Below are positions 8,227 through 18,071 of a DNA stretch of 64,000 bases, piece after piece (the first letter of the stretch is position 1; the number at the start of each line of letters is the position of its first letter). The notes beneath the pieces were generated by a model. It made no database searches, was not told the origin of the DNA, and worked only from the letters and a program-made list of their open reading frames with translations. The position numbers and the translations under genes were made by a program. The DNA is from Pseudomonas paraglycinae (GTDB lineage Bacteria; Pseudomonadota; Gammaproteobacteria; Pseudomonadales; Pseudomonadaceae): contig NZ_BQHR01000006.1 of assembly GCF_021601625.1 (NCBI RefSeq), positions 1 to 64,000 on the forward strand, read 5' to 3'.

Positions 8227-8424
8227 ATGACATCCAGCCGCCTCATCGAACAGACCTATCGCACCTGGTCCAGCCCCATCCTGCTGGAGCTGAAAAAGCG
8301 CGAGCACGAGATGGCGCCGGCCGAACGCCAGGCGCTCGAGAATGTGCTGGTGGAAAGACGATTGCTGGACGTTGGCAATCCGAACGGCAGTAACCGTCGC
8401 AAGGGGTCGGCGATCAAGGAATAG
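8227..8424 (+). CDS. Small hypothetical protein, 65 residues
   Basis: I do not recognise this protein. The ATG at 8227 is chosen because AAGGAGA lies six bases before it; an upstream TTG at 8209 would overlap that site. The product is hydrophilic and rich in Glu, Arg and Leu with a likely helical middle (residues about 15-45) and a basic tail. It has no signal peptide or membrane segment. Its stop lies 11 bases inside the end of the convergent ureidopropionase gene. It may be the last gene of the first operon or independently transcribed. Confidence 0.55.
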   Translation: MTSSRLIEQTYRTWSSPILLELKKREHEMAPAERQALENVLVERRLLDVGNPNGSNRRKGSAIKE

Positions 8425-9700
8425 CGCGTTGTCCCCCCGCCACCGCTGCCGAAGCCGCCAGCATCGCCCGCAGCAACACCCCACACCCGGCCGCCAGATC
8501 GTCCGGCGCGGCGTTTTCGATTTCGTTGTGGCTGATGCCGCCTTCGCACGGCACGAAGATCATCCCGGCCGGGCCGAGTTCGGCGAGGAAAATCGCGTCG
8601 TGGCCGGCGCCGCTGACGATGTCCATGTGTGACAGGCCCAGACCTTTGGCGGCGCCGCGCACGGCTTCGACGCAGCCTTTTTCGAAGTACAGCGGCGGGA
8701 AGTCGGCGGTCGGGGTCAGTTCATAGGTCAGGCCGTGTTCTTCGCAGGTGGCTTCGATGACTTGCTTGACCTCGGCGATCATCGAGTCGAGGCGTGCCGG
8801 TTCCAGGTGGCGGAAATCGAGGGTCATGCGCACTTCGCCGGGAATGACGTTGCGCGAGCCGGGATAGGCTTGCAGGCAACCGACGGTGCCGCAGGCGTGG
8901 GGTTGGTGCCCGAGCGCCGCGCGATTGACCGCGCCGACGATCACCGAGGCGCCGACCAGTGCGTCCTTGCGCAGGTGCATCGGGGTCGGGCCGGCGTGGG
9001 CTTCGACGCCGCGCAGTTTCAGGTCGAACCACTTCTGCCCCAGTGCGCCGAGCACGACGCCGATGGTTTTCTGCTCGTCCTCAAGAATCGGGCCTTGCTC
9101 GATGTGTGCTTCGAAATAGGCGCCGACCTTGTGCCCGCTGACCTTGCGCGGCCCGGCGTAGCCGATGGCGTTGAGTGCTTCACCGACCGTGACGCCGTCG
9201 GCATCGATCTTGGCCAGGGTTTCTTCGAGGGTGAATTTTTCCGCGAACACGCCGGAGCCCATCATGCACGGGGCGAAGCGCGAGCCTTCTTCGTTGGTCC
9301 AGACCACCACTTCCAGCGGTGCCTCGGTTTCCACGCCGAGGTCGTTGAGGGTGCGCAGCACTTCGACGCCGGCCAGCACGCCGAAGCAGCCGTCAAACTT
9401 GCCGCCGGTGGGCTGGGTGTCGATATGGCTGCCGGTCATCACCGGCGGCAGGTTCGGGTTGCCGCCGGGACGACGGGCGAAGATGTTGCCGACTTCATCG
9501 ACCGTGACGCTGCAACCGGCGTCCTTGCACCACTGCACGAACAGGTCGCGGGCCTGGCGATCAAGGTCGGTCAGCGCGAGGCGACAGACCCCGCCCTTGA
9601 CCGTGGCGCCGAGTTTGGCGAGCTCCATGAGCGACGCCCACAAGCGGTCGCGGTTGATGTGCTGATGGGTCGATTGCAGAACGTCTACGGCTGCGTTCAT
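8414..9700 (-). CDS. pydC: N-carbamoyl-beta-alanine amidohydrolase (beta-ureidopropionase)
   Basis: This 428-residue M20-type zinc hydrolase would convert N-carbamoyl-beta-alanine to beta-alanine, CO2 and ammonia, the last step of reductive pyrimidine breakdown. It has the binuclear metal set in order: GSHIDTQ, FDG, NEEGSRF, EAHIEQG and a terminal SHNE. Length is normal for the hydantoinase/carbamoylase family. It lies downstream of the NCS1 transporter on the same strand with a repeat between them. The same set (carbamoylase, transporter, dihydropyrimidinase, two dehydrogenase subunits) occurs in P. putida, as I recall. An L-carbamoylase acting on other substrates is less likely in this setting. 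Confidence 0.88.
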   Translation of the reverse strand: MNAAVDVLQSTHQHINRDRLWASLMELAKLGATVKGGVCRLALTDLDRQARDLFVQWCKDAGCSVTVDEVGNIFARRPGGNPNLPPVMTGSHIDTQPTGGKFDGCFGVLAGVEVLRTLNDLGVETEAPLEVVVWTNEEGSRFAPCMMGSGVFAEKFTLEETLAKIDADGVTVGEALNAIGYAGPRKVSGHKVGAYFEAHIEQGPILEDEQKTIGVVLGALGQKWFDLKLRGVEAHAGPTPMHLRKDALVGASVIVGAVNRAALGHQPHACGTVGCLQAYPGSRNVIPGEVRMTLDFRHLEPARLDSMIAEVKQVIEATCEEHGLTYELTPTADFPPLYFEKGCVEAVRGAAKGLGLSHMDIVSGAGHDAIFLAELGPAGMIFVPCEGGISHNEIENAAPDDLAAGCGVLLRAMLAASAAVAGGQRAIP

Positions 9701-9721
9701 GGGGATCTCCTCAGGCAGTTA

Positions 9722-9824
9722 GTTCCCACGCTCTGCGTGGGAATTCATCCATGGACGCTCTGCGTCCGCTGTGGGGACGCGGAGCGTCCCGGGCTGTGTT
9801 CCCGCGCAGAGCGTGGGAACGATC
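9722..9824. repeat. Intergenic Pseudomonas palindromic repeat, copy 1
   Basis: Two outward hairpins built from GTTCCCACGC/GCGTGGGAA flank inner GACGC/GCGTC and GGGACGC/GCGTCCC dyads. The element ends in GATC. Three further copies with the same layout occur in this window at about 13383, 39271 and 62124. It lies between the NCS1 transporter and the ureidopropionase genes. Confidence 0.8.
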
Positions 9825-9829
9825 ATCTG

Positions 9830-11314
9830 CTATACCGGTGTTTTCACGGCAGAAGGCTGCGCACGCATCGCGCACAACCCGTAATAGATCAACCCGCCCA
9901 GCGCCGAGCCGGTGAACCAGCCGTAGCTGTAGAACCAGCTGAATGCGCTGCTGCCCAGCGACAGCAAGGTCAGCACCACCGGCACGCCGAACGCGATGAA
10001 CCCGGCCCAGTTCCACGCCGGGTACACGTCGTCGCGGTACAGGCCGGCCAGGTCCAGTTGCTGTTTCTTGATCAGGAAATAGTCCACCACCATGATCCCG
10101 GCGATCGGCCCGAGCAGGCTGGAATAGCCCAGCAGCCAGTTCGAATACACGGTTTCCAGGCTGACATCGGAGACGATCAGCCCAAGCTTTTTCAGCAGCT
10201 CATGGCCCATCAGCGCCAGCCCGACGAACCCGGTGAGAATCACCGCTTTGGTGCGGTTGATCACCTTGGGCGCGATGTTCTGGAAGTCGTTGGTTGGCGA
10301 AACGATGTTGGCGGCGGTGTTGGTCGACAGCGTGGCGATGATGATCAGCGCCATGGCCACCGCGACCCATACCGGGCTCTGGATGTGGCCGATCAAAGTC
10401 ACCGGATCGGAGACGCTGACGCCCACCAGTTTCACCGAGGCGGCGGTCATCACCACGCCCAGTGCGGCGAACAGGAACATGGTCAGCGGCAGGCCGAAAA
10501 TCTGCCCGAGGATCTGATCCTTCTGGCTGCGGGCATAACGGCTGAAGTCGGGAATGTTCAACGACAGGGTGGCCCAGAAACCGACCATCGCCGTCAGCCC
10601 GGCGGCGAAGTAACTGACCACACTCGCGCCCTCGGGACGCTTCGGCGGAATCGCCAGCAGTTCAGTCATCGAAACATTCGGCATGGCCCACACCAGCAAC
10701 CCGATGCCGACCGCCACCAGCAGCGGTGCCGACAGGGTTTCCAGCCATTTGATCGACTCGGCGCCACGGATCACCACCCACAGGTTCAGCGCCCAGAAGA
10801 CCATGAAACCGATCACCTCCCCCGTCCCGCCAAGGGATTTCCAGCCCTCGAACACCGAGCCGAGAAACAGGTGAATTGCCAGCCCGCCAAACATGGTCTG
10901 GATGCCGAACCAGCCGCACGCCACCAGCGCGCGGATCAGGCACGGCACGTTGGAGCCGAGAATCCCGAACGACGAGCGCAGCAGCACGGGAAACGGAATC
11001 CCGTACTTGGTGCCGGGAAACGCGTTGAGCGTGAGGGGAATCAAGACGATGACGTTGGCAAACAGAATCGCCAGCAAGGCCTCGCCGACGCTAAGGCCGA
11101 AATACGCGGTGAGGACGCCGCCGAGGGTGTAGGTCGGCACGCAGATCGACATGCCGACCCACAGCGCGGTGATGTGCCATTTGTTCCAGGTTCGTTCGCG
11201 CACCTTGGTCGGTGCCATGTCGTGGTTGTAACGGGGACTGTCGAGGACGTCGCTGCCGGCTTCGAGTTCGAACAAGCCGTCGCGCTCGGTCACTTGCGAT
11301 CTGTTCTGTTGCAT
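9830..11314 (-). CDS. pydP: NCS1-family pyrimidine/hydantoin:cation symporter
   Basis: This 494-residue inner-membrane transporter of the NCS1 (Mhp1/CodB-like) family has about 12 hydrophobic segments. It probably imports uracil, thymine or dihydropyrimidines for the adjacent pathway. Family-like stretches include the opening segment (WVGMSICVPTYTLGG, read after a short cytoplasmic tail) and NIPDFSRYARSQ. The start is the ATG at 11314 with GGAG just upstream; a longer frame upstream runs into low-complexity regulatory DNA. It is divergent from the dihydropyrimidinase gene across a 620-base region. The name pydP follows the P. putida arrangement as I recall it. Confidence 0.85.
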   Translation of the reverse strand: MQQNRSQVTERDGLFELEAGSDVLDSPRYNHDMAPTKVRERTWNKWHITALWVGMSICVPTYTLGGVLTAYFGLSVGEALLAILFANVIVLIPLTLNAFPGTKYGIPFPVLLRSSFGILGSNVPCLIRALVACGWFGIQTMFGGLAIHLFLGSVFEGWKSLGGTGEVIGFMVFWALNLWVVIRGAESIKWLETLSAPLLVAVGIGLLVWAMPNVSMTELLAIPPKRPEGASVVSYFAAGLTAMVGFWATLSLNIPDFSRYARSQKDQILGQIFGLPLTMFLFAALGVVMTAASVKLVGVSVSDPVTLIGHIQSPVWVAVAMALIIIATLSTNTAANIVSPTNDFQNIAPKVINRTKAVILTGFVGLALMGHELLKKLGLIVSDVSLETVYSNWLLGYSSLLGPIAGIMVVDYFLIKKQQLDLAGLYRDDVYPAWNWAGFIAFGVPVVLTLLSLGSSAFSWFYSYGWFTGSALGGLIYYGLCAMRAQPSAVKTPV

Positions 11315-13375
<2,061 letters not shown>

Positions 13376-13382
13376 TCAGATC

Positions 13383-13495
13383 GTTCCCACGCTCTGCGTG
13401 GGAATGCAGCCCGTGACGCTCCGCGTCACTGGACGCGGAGCGTCCCTTGAGGCATTCCCACGCGGACGGTTCGACGCCTCGACGTGGGAACGATC
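13383..13495. repeat. Intergenic Pseudomonas palindromic repeat, copy 2
   Basis: This copy has the same GTTCCCACGC/GCGTGGGAA, GACGC/GCGTC and GCGTCCC dyads as the one at 9722 and ends in GATC. Part of the right arm carries a variant (GGACGGTTCGACGCCTCGACGTGGG). An in-frame GTG at 13484 lies inside the repeat and should not be taken as the start of the next gene. Confidence 0.78.
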
Positions 13496-13552
13496 AAAAA
13501 ACCACTGCCCGACAGAGGCAGAAAACCTCAAATAACCGTGAGGCAAAAAACC

Positions 13553-14920
13553 GTGATCGAGACCCTGAACCATCTCCCGCACCCGCACGAAAGTGCGGCC
13601 GCCCTCGCCGGCCATTTCACCGATCTGGCGCCACCGCTCAACGACCGTCAGGCGCATCTGGAAGCCTCACGCTGCCTGTACTGCTACGACGCGCCGTGCG
13701 TGAATGCGTGCCCGAGTGAGATCGACATTCCGTCGTTCATCCGCAATATCCATCAGGACAACGTGCCAGGCGCCGCGCAGAAAATCCTTTCGGCAAACAT
13801 CCTCGGCGGCAGTTGCGCGCGGGTCTGTCCGACCGAGATCCTCTGCCAGCAAGCCTGCGTGCGCAACAACGCCCACGAATGCGCGCCGGTGCTGATCGGC
13901 CTGCTGCAACGCTATGCCGTGGACAACGCGCACTTTACCGAGCACCCGTTCCAGCGCGCCGCCACCACCGGTAAACGCATCGCCGTGGTCGGTGCCGGTC
14001 CGGCGGGTTTGTCCTGCGCGCATCGCAGCGCCATGCACGGTCACGACGTGGTGATTTTCGAGGCACGGGAAAAGGCTGGCGGGCTCAACGAATACGGAAT
14101 CGCCAAGTACAAACTGGTCGACAACTACGCGCAGAAGGAACTGGATTTCCTCCTGCAGATCGGCGGCATCGAAATCCGTCACGGCCAGAAACTCGGCGAC
14201 AACCTGACTTTGAGCGAACTGCATCAACAGTTCGACGCAGTGTTCCTCGGCCTCGGTCTCAATGCGAGCAAGCAACTCGGCCTGGCCCACGAAGACGCCC
14301 CCGGCCTGCTCGCCGCCACTGACTACATCCGCGAACTGCGCCAGGCCGATGACCTGTCGCAACTGCCGCTGGCCGAACATTGCATCGTCCTCGGTGCCGG
14401 CAATACCGCCATCGACATGGCCGTGCAAATGGCCCGCCTCGGCGCCCGCGACGTCAATCTGGTCTATCGCCGTGGCGCGGCAGACATGGGCGCCACCGGC
14501 CATGAGCAGGACATCGCCAAGGCCAATCAGGTGCGACTGCTGACCTGGGCACAACCGGACGAAGTGCTGCTCGACGCGCAAGGCAAAGTGCGCGGCATGC
14601 GCTTCGCCCGCACCCATCTGGTGGAAGGTCGCCTGCAAACCACTGGCGAGACGTTCGAACTGGCCGCCGATGCGATCTTCAAAGCCATCGGTCAGGCCTT
14701 CGACGGCAGCGCCCTCGCCGACCCGCTGGCCCGCGAACTCAAGCGTCAGGGCGAACGCATCCAGGTCGATGAAAACCTGCGCACCAGTATCCCCGGCGTG
14801 TACGCAGGCGGCGACTGCACCAGCCTCGATCAGGATCTGACCGTGCAAGCGGTGCAACACGGCAAGCGCGCCGCCGAGGCGATCAACGCTCAACTGATGC
14901 TCAATGTGGAGGCTGCGTAA
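13553..14920 (+). CDS. preT: NADP/FAD subunit of dihydropyrimidine dehydrogenase (PreT/PydX)
   Basis: This 455-residue flavoprotein passes electrons between NAD(P)H and the partner subunit that reduces uracil and thymine. An N-terminal Fe-S domain has cysteine clusters CLYCYDAPCVNACP and CARVCPTEILCQQAC. An FAD-binding VVGAGPAGLSCA and an NADPH-binding LGAGNTAIDMA follow, then YAGGDC near the end. It is the glutamate-synthase small-subunit type. The start is GTG at 13553 with GAGG upstream; the longer frame begins inside a repeat. Its stop abuts the ATG of the next gene, so the two subunits are made together. Confidence 0.9.
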   Translation: MIETLNHLPHPHESAAALAGHFTDLAPPLNDRQAHLEASRCLYCYDAPCVNACPSEIDIPSFIRNIHQDNVPGAAQKILSANILGGSCARVCPTEILCQQACVRNNAHECAPVLIGLLQRYAVDNAHFTEHPFQRAATTGKRIAVVGAGPAGLSCAHRSAMHGHDVVIFEAREKAGGLNEYGIAKYKLVDNYAQKELDFLLQIGGIEIRHGQKLGDNLTLSELHQQFDAVFLGLGLNASKQLGLAHEDAPGLLAATDYIRELRQADDLSQLPLAEHCIVLGAGNTAIDMAVQMARLGARDVNLVYRRGAADMGATGHEQDIAKANQVRLLTWAQPDEVLLDAQGKVRGMRFARTHLVEGRLQTTGETFELAADAIFKAIGQAFDGSALADPLARELKRQGERIQVDENLRTSIPGVYAGGDCTSLDQDLTVQAVQHGKRAAEAINAQLMLNVEAA

Positions 14921-16195
14921 ATGGCCGATCTCTCGATTGTCTTCGCCGGTATCAAAGCCCCCAATCCGTTCTGGCTGGCCTCGGCGCCGCCGACCGACAA
15001 GGCCTACAACGTGGTGCGCGCCTTCGAGGCCGGCTGGGGCGGCGTGGTCTGGAAAACCCTGGGTGAAGACCCGGCGGCGGTCAACGTGTCGTCGCGTTAT
15101 TCGGCGCACTACGGCGCCAACCGCGAAGTGCTGGGCATCAACAACATCGAACTGATCACCGACCGTTCGCTGGAAATCAACCTGCGGGAAATCACCCAGG
15201 TGAAGAAGGACTGGCCGGATCGAGCGCTGATCGTGTCGCTGATGGTGCCGTGCGTCGAAGAGTCGTGGAAACACATCCTGCCACTGGTGGAAGCCACCGG
15301 CGCTGACGGCATCGAGCTGAACTTCGGCTGCCCCCACGGCATGCCCGAGCGCGGCATGGGCGCGGCGGTCGGTCAGGTGCCGGAGTACGTCGAGCAGGTT
15401 ACGCGCTGGTGCAAGACCTATTGCTCGCTGCCGGTGATCGTCAAACTCACACCGAACATCACCGACATCCGCGTCGCCGCCCGCGCCGCGCATCGGGGCG
15501 GCGCCGATGCAGTGTCGCTGATCAACACCATCAACTCGATCACCAGCGTCGACCTCGAACACATGGTCGCCCTGCCCACCGTCGGCAGCAAAAGTACCCA
15601 CGGCGGTTATTGCGGCTCGGCAGTGAAGCCGATCGCGCTGAACATGGTCGCGGAAATCGCCCGTGATCCGCAGACCCAGGGCCTGCCGATCTGCGGCATT
15701 GGCGGCATTGGCAGCTGGCGTGACGCGGCGGAGTTCATCGCACTGGGCAGCGGCGCGGTGCAGGTGTGCACGGCGGCGATGCTGCATGGTTTCCGGATTG
15801 TCGATGAGATGAAGGATGGTTTGTCGCGCTGGATGGACAGTCAAGGCTACGCCAGCATTGCCGAGTTTTCCGGGCGCGCGGTGGGCAATACCACGGACTG
15901 GAAGTACCTGGACATCAACTATCAGGTGATCGCGAAGATCGACCAGGAGGCATGCATTGGTTGCGGGCGTTGCCACATTGCCTGCGAGGACACTTCACAC
16001 CAGGCCATCAGCAGCCTGAAACAGGCCGATGGCACGCATCAATATGAAGTGATCGATGATGAGTGTGTGGGGTGCAATCTGTGCCAGATCACCTGCCCGG
16101 TAGCGGATTGCATCGAGATGGTGCCGATGGAGACAGGGAAGCCGTTCCTGGACTGGAATCATGATCCGAGGAATCCGTATCACGTTGCTGTCTAG
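14921..16195 (+). CDS. preA: Catalytic subunit of dihydropyrimidine dehydrogenase (PreA/PydA)
   Basis: This 424-residue subunit combines a dihydroorotate-dehydrogenase-like FMN barrel (about residues 1-310) with a C-terminal two-cluster ferredoxin. The ferredoxin cysteines are visible as CIGCGRCHIAC and CVGCNLCQITCPV. It reduces uracil or thymine to the dihydro form as the first step of the reductive pathway. The gene starts directly at the stop codon of preT. The barrel contains ELNFGCPHG and KLTPNITD segments typical of the family. It is the last gene of the rightward pyrimidine operon. Confidence 0.93.
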   Translation: MADLSIVFAGIKAPNPFWLASAPPTDKAYNVVRAFEAGWGGVVWKTLGEDPAAVNVSSRYSAHYGANREVLGINNIELITDRSLEINLREITQVKKDWPDRALIVSLMVPCVEESWKHILPLVEATGADGIELNFGCPHGMPERGMGAAVGQVPEYVEQVTRWCKTYCSLPVIVKLTPNITDIRVAARAAHRGGADAVSLINTINSITSVDLEHMVALPTVGSKSTHGGYCGSAVKPIALNMVAEIARDPQTQGLPICGIGGIGSWRDAAEFIALGSGAVQVCTAAMLHGFRIVDEMKDGLSRWMDSQGYASIAEFSGRAVGNTTDWKYLDINYQVIAKIDQEACIGCGRCHIACEDTSHQAISSLKQADGTHQYEVIDDECVGCNLCQITCPVADCIEMVPMETGKPFLDWNHDPRNPYHVAV

Positions 16196-16216
16196 ATTGC
16201 CTGCTGATCCAGAAGT

Positions 16217-16443
16217 CCCCTCACCCTAACCCTCTCCCCGAGGGAGAGGGGACTGATTGGGGGATATTGATGAATTACACCGACGTGAAAGTCTTGCGTT
16301 GAATCCATAACCGAAGCAGCTAGAGCTGCGCTTTGAATCCATAATCGACCCGGTCTTGCAGGTCGATGTAGCTCGCAAGACACCTCGATCGGCCCCCTCT
16401 CCCTCCGGGCGGTCCGACGTTTCGGGAGGGCTGGGGTGAGGGC
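16217..16443. repeat. MITE-like or REP-doublet element with imperfect terminal inverted repeats
   Basis: The left end reads CCCCTCACCCTAACCCTCTC and the right end, inverted, reads CCCTCACCCCAGCCCTCCC. Inside are GAGGGAGAGGGG/CCCTCTCC hairpin arms, a GCAGCT/AGCTGC hairpin and two copies of TTGAATCCATAA about 35 bases apart. No transposase or ORF is present. It fills the 260 bases between preA and the convergent TetR gene. Confidence 0.55.
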
Positions 16444-16456
16444 CAGCTTTTGACTT

Positions 16457-17077
16457 TCAGGGCTCCAACCCGATCCCCCGCAAAATCACGCTAGTCACCG
16501 TCTGCACCGCCCGCTCGAACTGCATGTCCGACAGCGGCTGATGCTCATTCAAAATATTCACCTGATGATCAAAGTCCGCATAGTGCTGCGTCGACGCCCA
16601 GATCATGTACAGCAGGCTCGACGGCTCCACCGGCAGAATCCGCTTGTCCTCCACCCACTGGCGGATCTTCGCCTCCTTCATCTTCGCCCAGTCATACAGG
16701 CTCACATCCAGCGCCTCGCCGAGGGTCGGGGCGCCGTGGATGATTTCGTTGGCCCAGACTTTCGACCCGTAAGGCCGGCTGCGCGAGTGGTTCATCTTGG
16801 CGCGGATGTAGCTGCTGAGCACCACGCGCGGATCGTCGAACATCTCGAAGCACAGCGCGTCCTGCTTCCACACTTCCAGCAGGTCGAACAGCACTGCGCT
16901 GTACAGTTCGCTCTTGGTCGAAAAGTAGTAATGCAGGTTGGATCGCGGCAGCTGCACTTCAGCCGCGATGTCCGCCATGGCGGTGCCGCCGAAACCTTTT
17001 TCGGCGAAGACTTTTTCCGCCGCCAGCAGGATCTTGTCGACGTTGGTGCGGCGGATTTCGATCTTGTGATTGCCCAT
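16457..17077 (-). CDS. RutR-like TetR-family regulator
   Basis: This 206-residue TetR-family repressor has an N-terminal helix-turn-helix (about residues 10-55, with GGTAMADIAAEV and SNLHYYF). The C-terminal domain contains LLYMIWASTQHYADFDHQV, nearly the same as in E. coli RutR, which senses uracil. It faces the pyrimidine dehydrogenase operon, so a role as its ligand-responsive regulator is likely. The ATG at 17077 is chosen for the AGGGAG upstream; a longer frame starts 17 codons earlier. The ligand may be a pyrimidine or a breakdown product. Confidence 0.85.
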   Translation of the reverse strand: MGNHKIEIRRTNVDKILLAAEKVFAEKGFGGTAMADIAAEVQLPRSNLHYYFSTKSELYSAVLFDLLEVWKQDALCFEMFDDPRVVLSSYIRAKMNHSRSRPYGSKVWANEIIHGAPTLGEALDVSLYDWAKMKEAKIRQWVEDKRILPVEPSSLLYMIWASTQHYADFDHQVNILNEHQPLSDMQFERAVQTVTSVILRGIGLEP

Positions 17078-17092
17078 GAGGGCTCCCTGAAG

Positions 17093-17102
17093 ACAACGTT
17101 GT
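17093..17102. promoter_or_regulatory. ACAACGTTGT palindrome upstream of the TetR gene
   Basis: The perfect 10-base palindrome lies 15 bases before the TetR start codon, a position suited to autoregulation. The same 146-base gap separates the TetR gene from the divergent acetyltransferase gene. Confidence 0.35.
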
Positions 17103-17223
17103 TGAAGACTAGCATCCGCTCTGGGCAAGGGGCGACAGCCGAGAACGATTCTTCACACACTTGGGCTTTTTTCTGGTTTAGGATCGCCCTCCTTCTCCCC
17201 GTCAGACACTGAAGGATCTGTCC

Positions 17224-17658
17224 ATGACCATTCGAAAGCGCATCGCTGCGGATGATCCGCAGCTCGCCGCACTGTGGGAGCGCTCGGTCCGCGCCACTCA
17301 CGACTTCCTCCCGGAAGATGACATCCATCGGCTGTTCCCGCTGGTGCGTGACACCTACCTGCCCGCGCTGGATGTGAAGGTTTTCGAGAACCCCGACCAC
17401 TCCCCGGCAGGCTTCATCGCCACCGATGACGACACCGTACAAATGCTGTTCATTGACCCGGCTCAGCGTGGCCAGGGTATCGGCCGCCGCTTGCTCGACC
17501 ACGTCCGGCGCCCGTTGCTGAAGGTCGACGTCAACGAACAGAACCCGCAAGCCCACGGCTTCTATCGGCACTACGGATTCGAAGACATCGGCCGCTCGGC
17601 ACTCGACGGCGAAGGCCGGCCCTTTCCGGTCATTCACATGCGCCTGAAAGCCCTGTGA
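17224..17658 (+). CDS. GNAT-family N-acetyltransferase (YjaB-like)
   Basis: This 144-residue GNAT protein has the acetyl-CoA loop of motif A (QRGQGIGRRLL, residues about 80-90) and a motif B region (VNEQNPQAHGFYRHYGF). The overall pattern resembles E. coli YjaB, whose substrate is uncertain. The ATG follows GAAGGATCTGTCC. It is divergent from the TetR gene and is followed closely by copC-copD, with no evident functional link. Confidence 0.82.
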   Translation: MTIRKRIAADDPQLAALWERSVRATHDFLPEDDIHRLFPLVRDTYLPALDVKVFENPDHSPAGFIATDDDTVQMLFIDPAQRGQGIGRRLLDHVRRPLLKVDVNEQNPQAHGFYRHYGFEDIGRSALDGEGRPFPVIHMRLKAL

Positions 17659-17705
17659 TCCACGTCCTATACTCAGCCCGCCATTTCACTGAAAGGAATC
17701 GTTCC

Positions 17706-18068
17706 ATGTCGATGAAAAAACTGTTCACCGCTGGCGCGCTGCTGGCCTCGCTGATCGTCACTTCCCAGGCCTTCGCCCACGCCCATCTGAAAAGCCAGAC
17801 CCCGGCCGCCGACAGCACCGTCGCCGCACCGGCGGATCTGCGTCTGGTGTTTTCCGAAGGCGTCGAAGCCAGCTTCACCAAAGTTACCGTGACCCACGAC
17901 GGCAAGCCGGTGGCGGTCAAACCGCTGACCACCGAAGGTGACAAGAAAACCCTGATCGTCACCCCCGAAGCACCACTGACCGCTGGCGAATACAAGGTCG
18001 AATGGCATGCGGTGTCGGTCGACACGCACAAAAGCGAAGGCGCCTATCAGTTCAAGGTTGGCCAGTAA
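17706..18068 (+). CDS. CopC-type periplasmic copper-binding protein
   Basis: This 120-residue protein has a Sec signal (residues about 1-24, cleaved after AFA) and a mature start HAHLKS, giving the N-terminal histidine used by CopC for Cu(II). A later VDTHKSEG supplies another ligand. It starts at the ATG at 17706 with AAAGGA upstream. It is followed three bases later by copD, the usual pairing. The pair moves copper from the periplasm inward or buffers it; no copper sensor gene is nearby. Confidence 0.88.
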   Translation: MSMKKLFTAGALLASLIVTSQAFAHAHLKSQTPAADSTVAAPADLRLVFSEGVEASFTKVTVTHDGKPVAVKPLTTEGDKKTLIVTPEAPLTAGEYKVEWHAVSVDTHKSEGAYQFKVGQ

Positions 18069-18071
18069 TTC

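Noticed and set aside
9722-9824. Repeats considered as a CRISPR array
   Set aside because: The units are palindromic REP-like elements scattered singly with no regular spacers and no cas genes.
13484-13552. Longer N-terminus of preT
   Set aside because: The start would be a GTG inside a palindromic repeat; GTG 13553 has a proper GAGG site.
13667-15976. A 769-residue open frame on the minus strand
   Set aside because: It covers preT and preA in antisense and shows no domain, only shadow composition.
17659-17705. Start of copC at the upstream ATG in the long frame
   Set aside because: The extra residues would destroy the signal peptide; the ATG at 17706 has a ribosome-binding site and a normal signal sequence.
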